Positions 22,949-29,316 of a DNA stretch of 29,316 nt are shown here, in pieces (position 1 is the first letter of the stretch; the number at the start of each line of letters is the position of its first letter). A program made the position numbers and the translations under genes. Origin of the DNA: Utricularia gibba (taxonomy: Eukaryota; Streptophyta; Magnoliopsida; Lamiales; Lentibulariaceae); the NCBI GenBank assembly GCA_002189035.1, contig NEEC01000184.1, forward strand, positions 1 through 29,316. The letters run 5' to 3'. The notes under the pieces were generated by a model. The model worked only from the letters and a program-made list of their open reading frames with translations, made no database searches and was not told the DNA's origin.

Positions 22949-25571
22949 CTAATATAAGGCAATCTTTCGAGCATTTGTGCGGACGAACAAGTTTCAACAC
23001 GAAAAAAGACCGGCTCGGAACGAGCTTCGAAATGGTATGCTATGTGCAACATGACTCATCACCATTTGCAAGATATCCACTCGATACCGAAGAGTGCACG
23101 AGGCCACCATGAGGTTGTGGCTAGACACACCCGATGGCATCTTAAATGATCATCTCGAAATCCGAAATTTTCACATCGTCCATGAAATACATATGTTTTG
23201 CATGTCAAAAATCACATTCGCATCGAGTCAGGTGTCCGAGTCACATTTTCGCGAACGTGGTGGCCACTTCGTTGCACATCTGAAGGCTAATATAAAGGCA
23301 ATCTTTCGAGCACCTCCTCGGACGAACAAGTTCTCAACACGAAAGAAGACGGCTCGGAACGAGCTTCGAAACGGTATGATATGTGCAACATGATCATCAC
23401 CGTTTGAAAGATATCCACTCGATACCGAAGAGTGCACGAGGCCACCATGAGGTGGCTAGGACACACCATGGCATCTTAAATGATCATCTCGAAATCCGAA
23501 ATTTCATGATGAAATACATATGTTTTGCATGTCAAAAATCACATTCGCATCGAGTCAGGTGTCCGAGTCACATTTTCGCGAGTGGTGGCCACTTCGTTGC
23601 ACATCTGAAGGCTAATATAAGGCAATCTTTCGAGCATTTGTGCCTCCTCGGACGAACAAGTTCTCAACACGAAAAAAGACCGGCTCGGAACCACTATGCG
23701 TGCAACATGACTCATCACCATTTGCAAGATATCCACTCGATACCGAAGAGTGCACGAGGCCACCATGAGGTTGTGGCTAGCCACACACCGATGGCATCTT
23801 AAATGATCATCTCGAAATCCGAAATTTCACATCGTCCATGAAATACATATGATGTCAAAAATCACATTCGCATCGAGTCAGGTGTCCGAGTCACATTTTC
23901 GCGAACGTGGTGGCCACTTCGTTGCACATCTGAAGGCTAATATAAGGCAATCTTTCGAGCATTTGTGCCTCCTCGGACGAACAAGTTCTCAACACGAAAG
24001 AAGACGGCTCGGAACGAGCTTCGAAACGGTATGATATGTGCGAGTTTGCAAGATATCCACTCGATACCGAAGAGTGCACGAGGCCACCATGAGGTTGTGG
24101 CTAGGACACACCGATGGCATCTTAAATGATCATCTCGAAATCAAATTTCACATCGTCCATGAAATACATATGTTTTGCATGTCAAAAATCACATTCGCAT
24201 CGAGTCAGGTGTCCCGAGTCACATTTTCGCGAACGTGTGGCCACTTCGTTGCACATCTGAAGGCTAATATAAGGCAATCTTTCGAGCATTTGTGCCTCCT
24301 CGACGAACAAGTGAAAAGAAGACGGCTCGGAACGAGCTTCGAAAATGGTATGTGTGCAACATGACTCATGTTTCAAGATATCCACTCGATACCGAAGAGT
24401 GCACGAGGCCACCATGAGGTTGTGGCTAGGACACACCGATGGCATCTTAAATGATCATCTCGAAATCCGAAATTTCACATCGTCCCATGAAATACATATG
24501 TTTTGCATGTCAAAAATCACATTCGCATCGAGTCAGGTGTCCGAGTCACATTTTCGAACGTGGTGGCCACTTCGTTGCATCTGAAGGCTAATATAAGGCA
24601 ATCTTTCGAGCATTTGTGCCTCCTCGGAAACAAGTTCTCAACACGAAAGAAGACCGGCTCGGAACGAGCTTCGAAACGTTGATATGTGCAACATGACTCA
24701 TCACCGTTTGCACATCGATACCGAAGAGTGCACGAGGCCACCATGAGGTTGTGGCTAGCCACACACCGATGGCATCTTAAATGATCATCTCGAAATCCGA
24801 AATTTCACATCGTCCATGAAATACATATGTTTTGCATGTCAAAAATCACATTCGCATCGAGTCAGGTGTCCCGAGTCACATTTTCGCGAACGTGGTGGCC
24901 AACATCTGAAGGCTAATATAAGGCAATCTTTCGAGCATTTGTGCACGAACAAGTTCTCAACACGAAAAAAGACCGGCTCGGAACGAGCTTCGAAATATGC
25001 TTTGTGCAACATGACTCATCACCATTTGTAAGATATCCACTCGATACCGAAGAGTGCACGAGGCCACCATGAGGTTGTGGCTAGCCACACACCGATGGCA
25101 TCTTAAATGATCATCTCGAAATCCGAAATTTCACATCGTCATGAAATACATATGTTTTGCATGTCAAAAATCACATTCGCATCGAGTCAGGTGTCCGAAC
25201 ATTTTTCGCGAACGTGGTGGCCACTTCGTTGCACATCTGAAGGCTAATATAAGGCAATCTTTCGAGCATTTGTGCCTCCTCGGACGAACAAGTTCTCAAC
25301 ACGAAAGAAGACGGCTCGGAACGAGCTTCGAAACGGTATGATATGTGCAACATGACTCATCACCGTTTGCAAGATCCACTCGATACCGAAGAGTGCACGA
25401 GGCCACCATGAGGTTGTGGCATCATCTTAAATGATCATCTCGAAATCCGAAATTTCACATCGTCCATGAAATACATATGTTTTGCATGTCAAAAATCACA
25501 TTCGCATCGAGTCAGGTGTCCCGAGTCACATTTTCGCGAACGTGGTGGCCACTTCGTTGCACATCTGAAGG

Positions 25572-26540
25572 CTAATATAAGGCAATCTTTCGAGCATTTG
25601 TGCCTCCTCGGACGAACAAGTTCTCAACACGAAAGAAGACGAACGAGCTTCGAAACGGTATGCTATGTGCAACATGACTCATCACCATTTGCAAGATATC
25701 CACTCGATACCGAAGAGTGCACGAGGCCACCATGAGGTTGTGGCGCCACACACCGATGGCATCTTAAATGATCTCTCGAAATCCGAAATTTCACATCGTC
25801 CATGAAATACATATGTTTTGCATGTCAAAAATCACATTCGCATCGAGTCAGGTGTCCCGAACATTTTCGCGAACGTGGTGGCCACTTCGTTGCACATCTG
25901 AAGGCTAATATAAGGCAATCTTTCGAGCATTTGTGCCTCCTCGGACGAACAAGTTCTCAACACGAAAAAAAGACCGGCTCGGAACGAGCTTCGAAACGGT
26001 ATGCTTTGTGCAACATGACTCATCACCATTTGTAAGATATCCACTCGATACCGAAGAGTGCACGAGGCCACCATGAGGTTGTGGCTAGACACACCATGGC
26101 ATCTTAAATGGAAATCCGAAATTTCACATCGTCCATGAAATGATGTCATCACATTCGCATCGAGTCAGGTGTCCCGAGTCACATTTTCAACGTGGTGGCC
26201 ACTTCGTTGCACATCTGATGAATCTTTCGAGCATTTGTGCCTCCTCGGACGAACAAGTTCTCAACACGAAAAAAGACCGGCTCGGAACGAGCTTCGAAAC
26301 GGTATGCATGACTCATCACCATTTGTAAGATATCCACTCGATACCGAGAGTGCACGAGGCCACCATGAGGTTGTGGCTAGCCACACACCGATGGCATCTT
26401 AAATGATCATCTCGAAATGAAATTTCACATCGTCCATGAAATACATATGTTTTGCATGTCAAAAATCACATTCGCATCGAGTCAGGTGTCCGAGTCACAT
26501 TTTCGCGAACGTGGTGGCCACTTCGTTGCACATCTGAAGG
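25572..26540. repeat. Segment copy 2 of a long-range duplication inside the right array
   Basis: Counterpart of 20522-21499. It has the core deletion near 25639, GGCGCC at 25742, TGATCTCTCG at 25769, ATGATGTCATCACATTCG at 26139, TTTTCAACGTGG at 26184, and loss of CTAATATAAGGC near 26219. I saw the first, third and fourth markers nowhere else in the window. The copies are not identical: the 25905 unit is B2-like (GAAAAAAAGACC, GCTTTG) while its counterpart at 20851 is B1-like (GAAAGAAGACGG, GATATG), so conversion has acted since the duplication or the copies are old. Confidence 0.7.
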
Positions 26541-26873
26541 CTAATATAAGGCAATCTTTCGAGCATTTGTGCCTCCTCGGACGAACAAGTTCAACACGAA
26601 AGAAGACGGCTCGGAACGAGCTTCGAAACGGTATGATATGTGCAACATGACTCATCACCGTTTGTAAGATATCCACTCGATACCGAAGAGTGCGAGGCCA
26701 CCATGAGGTTGTGGCTAGGGACACACCGATGGCATCTTAAATGATCATCTCGAAATCCGAAATTTCACATCGTCCATGAAATACATGATGTCAAAAATCA
26801 CATTCGCATCGAGTCAGGTGTCCCGAGTCACATTTTCGCGAACGTGGTGGCCACTTCGTTGCACATCTGAAGG

Positions 26874-27419
26874 CTAATATAAGGCAATCTTTCGAGCATT
26901 TGTGCCTCCTCGGACGAACAAGTTCTCAACACGAAAAAAGACCGGCTCGGAACGAGCTTCGAAAACGGTATGCTATGTGCAACATGACTCATCACCGTTT
27001 GCAGGATACCGAAGAGTGCACGAGGCCACCATGAGGTTGTGGCTAGGACACACACATCCATCTCGATGGCATCTTAAATGATCATCTCGAAATCGCGAAA
27101 TTTCACATCGTCAATCTTTCGAGCATTTGTGCCTCCTCGGACGAACAAGTTCTCAACATCGGAACGAGCTTCGAAACGGTATGATATGTGCAACATGACT
27201 CAACCGTTTGCAAGATATCCACATACCGAAAGAGTGCACGAGGCCATGAGGTTGTGGCTAGGACACACCGCATCTTAAATGATCATCTCGAAATCCGAAA
27301 TTTCACATCGTCCATGAAATACATATGTTTTGCATGTCAAAAATCACATTCGCATCGAGTCAGGTGTCCCGAGTCACATTTTCGCGAACGTGGTGGCCAC
27401 TTCGTTGCACATCTGAAGG
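26874..27419. repeat. Rearranged unit pair with lost tail and lost anchor
   Basis: The unit at 26874 lacks AGATATCCACTCG (GCAGGATACCG near 27001) and carries an insertion in CACACACATCCATCTCGATGG around 27049. It then jumps from CACATCG directly to TCAATCTTTCG near 27111, losing over 100 bp including the anchor. The following unit has the short form CAACATCGGAACGAG (27155), also seen at 21900. Confidence 0.75.
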
Positions 27420-29109
27420 CTAATATAAGGCAATCTTTCGAGCATTTGTGCCTCCTCGGACGAACAAGTTCTCAACACGAAAGAAGACCGGCTCGGAACG
27501 AGCTTCGAAACGGTATGATATGTGCAACATGACTCATCACCGTTTGCAAGATATCCACTCGATACCGAAGAGTGCACGACCACCATGAGGTTGTGGCTAG
27601 GGATGGCATCTTAAATGATCATCTCGAAATCCGAAATTTCACATCGTCCATGAAATACATATGTTTTGCATGTCAAAAATCACATTCGCATCGAGTCAGG
27701 TGTCCCGAGTCACATTTTCGCGAACGTGGTGGCCACTTCGTTGCACATCTGAAGGCTAATATAAGGCAATCTTTCGAGCATTTGTGCCTCCTCGGACGAA
27801 CAAGTTCTCAACACGAAAAAAGACCGGCTCGGAACGAGCTTCGAAACGGTATGCTTTGTGCAACATGACTCATCCATTTGCAAGATATCCACTCGATACC
27901 GAAGAGTGCACGAGGCCACCATGAGGTTGTGGCTAGACACACACCATGGCATCTTAAATGTCATCTCGAAATCCGAAATTTCACATCGTCCCATGAAATA
28001 CATATGTTTTGCATGTCAAAAATCACATTCGCATCGAGTCAGGTGTCCCGAGTCACATTTTCGCGAACGTGGTGGCCACTTCGTTGCACATCTGAAGGCT
28101 AATATAAGGCAATCTTTCGAGCATTTGTGCCTCCTCGGACGAACAAGTTCTCAACACGAAAAAAGACCGGCTCGGAACGAGCTTCGAAACGGTATGCTAT
28201 GTGCAACATGACTCATCACCATTTGTAAGATATCCACTCGATACCGAAGAGTGCACGAGCCACCATGAGGTTGTGGCTAGCCACACACCGATGGCATCTT
28301 AAATGATCATCTCGAAATCCGAAATTTCACATCGTCGCATGAAATACATATGTTTTGCATGTCAAAAATCACATTCGCATCGAGTCAGGTGTCCCGAGTC
28401 ACATTTTCGCGAACGTGGTTTCGTTGCACATCTGAAGGCTAATATAAGGCAATCTTTCGAGCATTTGTGCCTCCTCGGACGAACAAGTTCTCAACACGGA
28501 AGACCGGCTCGGAACGAGCTTCGAAACGGTATGATATGTGCAACATGACTCATCACCGTTTGTAAGATATCCACTCGATACCGAAGAGTGCACGAGGCCA
28601 CCATGAGGTTGTGGCTAGGGACACACCATGGCATCTTAAATGTCATCTCGAAATCCGAAATTTCACATCGTCCATGAAATACATATGTTTTGCATGTCAA
28701 AAATCACATTCGCATCGAGTCAGGTGTCCCGAGTCACATTTTCGCGAACGTGGTGGCCACTTCGTTGCACATCTGAAGGCTAATATAAGGCAATCTTTCG
28801 AGCATTTGTGCCTCCTCGGACGAACAAGTTCTCAACACGAAAAGAGGCTCGGAACGAGCTTCGAAACGGTATGTGCAACATGACTCATCACCATTTGCAA
28901 GATATCCACTCGATACCGAAGAGTGCACGAGGCCACCATGAGGTTGTGGCTAGACACACATGGCATCTTAAAATGATCATCTCGAAATCCAAAATTTCAC
29001 ATCGTCCATGAAAATATATGTTTTGCATGTCAAAAATCACATTCATCGAGTCAGGTGTCCGAGTCACATTTTCGCGAACGTGGTGGCCACTTCGTTGCAC
29101 ATCTGAAGG

Positions 29110-29316
29110 CTAATATAAGGCAATCTTTCGAGCATTTGTGCCTCCTCGGACGAACAAGTTCTCAACGAAAGAAGACGGCTGGAACGAGCTTCGAAACGGT
29201 ATGATATGTGCAACATGACTCATGTTTGCAAGATATCCACTCGATACCGAAGAGTGCACGAGGCCACCATGAGGTTGTGGCTAGGGACACACCATGGCAT
29301 CTTAAATGATCATCTC
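29110..29316. repeat. Last, incomplete unit cut by the window edge
   Basis: The unit starts with a normal anchor and ends at TGATCATCTC, about 60% through. It has small deletions (CTCAACGAAAG near 29161, GGCTGGAACG near 29177, CTCATGTTTGC near 29219). The array clearly continues beyond the window. Confidence 0.9.

Larger units (their letters stand above)
1..29316. repeat. Tandem satellite DNA array, ~345-bp monomer, about 89 units
   Basis: The same unit recurs head to tail in one orientation from the first base to the last. The anchor word CTAATATAAGG recurs at 251, 595, 940, 1274, 1596, 1941, 2286, 2631, 2977 and so on to 29110. The commonest spacing is 343-346 bp; many units are 317-341 bp because of short deletions, and a few are 118-300 or 360-410 bp. 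No unique sequence, mobile element, RNA gene or credible coding region interrupts it. Known biology: long homogeneous arrays of 150-400 bp monomers are typical of centromeric, pericentromeric or subtelomeric heterochromatin in eukaryotes. Which of these it is, and in which species, cannot be told here. Strand is arbitrary; all units read the same way on the strand given. Confidence 0.98.
19381..29316. repeat. Right array, subfamily B
   Basis: Anchors run 19524, 19859 (anchor partly deleted), 20190, 20522, 20851, 21167, 21500, 21846, 22146, 22491, 22831, 22949, 23287, 23612, 23937, 24264, 24588, 24913, 25244, 25572, 25905, ~26219 (anchor lost), 26541, 26874, ~27101 (anchor lost), 27420, 27756, 28099, 28439, 28780 and 29110. 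Most spacings are 314-346 bp. Diagnostic words rare or absent in the left array are ATGTTTTGC, CCGAAATTTC as the rule, ACCGATGGC, GCTAGCCACACACCG, GAAAAAAGACC and CATTTGTAAGATATC. No gene is seen. Confidence 0.93.

Noticed and set aside
1-29316. CRISPR array, since short conserved blocks recur at intervals.
   Set aside because: The whole 345-bp unit is repeated, with no unique spacers; the period is far too long and there are no cas genes.
1-29316. Naming a specific published satellite family or host species.
   Set aside because: The length is similar to several plant and animal satellites of 340-380 bp, but I cannot match the sequence to one from memory. A nucleotide database search with the 2286-2630 unit would decide.

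Overview
The whole window is a eukaryotic-type satellite DNA array. One unit of about 345 bp is repeated head to tail roughly 89 times, and the array runs off both ends, so neither flank is visible. I find no protein-coding gene, RNA gene, transposon, CRISPR array, telomere repeat or unique DNA. Open frames of 60-170 codons occur on both strands in nearly every unit, but they are by-products of the conserved repeat. The host cannot be named from this sequence. A satellite this long and homogeneous points to subtelomeric, pericentromeric or centromeric heterochromatin of a plant or animal. Unit anchors below mark the first base of CTAATATAAGG, placed by hand reading; allow a base or two of error.

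Layout. (1) 1-12862 is the left array, subfamily A (marker ATGTCTTGC). It is regular at 251-2976, peppered with short deletions at 2977-8343 (many units 317-341 bp), very homogeneous at 8344-11786 (343-346 bp), and shows new variants from about 11787. (2) 12863-13040 is a short patch in which satellite words appear in scrambled order. (3) 13041-14386 is array again. (4) 14387-19380 is a degenerate zone: unit spacing varies from 170 to about 410 bp and most of the unit is scrambled, but a core of about 100 bp keeps reappearing. (5) 19381-29316 is the right array, subfamily B (markers ATGTTTTGC, ACCGATGGC, GAAAAAAGACC). It has two interleaved monomer types and a multi-monomer segment duplicated about 5.05 kb apart.

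Most interesting points: the core survives where its surroundings are scrambled; the degenerate zone separates two differently homogenised subfamilies; shared rare variants indicate a long-range segmental duplication or a higher-order repeat; and variation is dominated by short deletions rather than substitutions, which is either real biology or a long-read assembly artefact and should be settled first.
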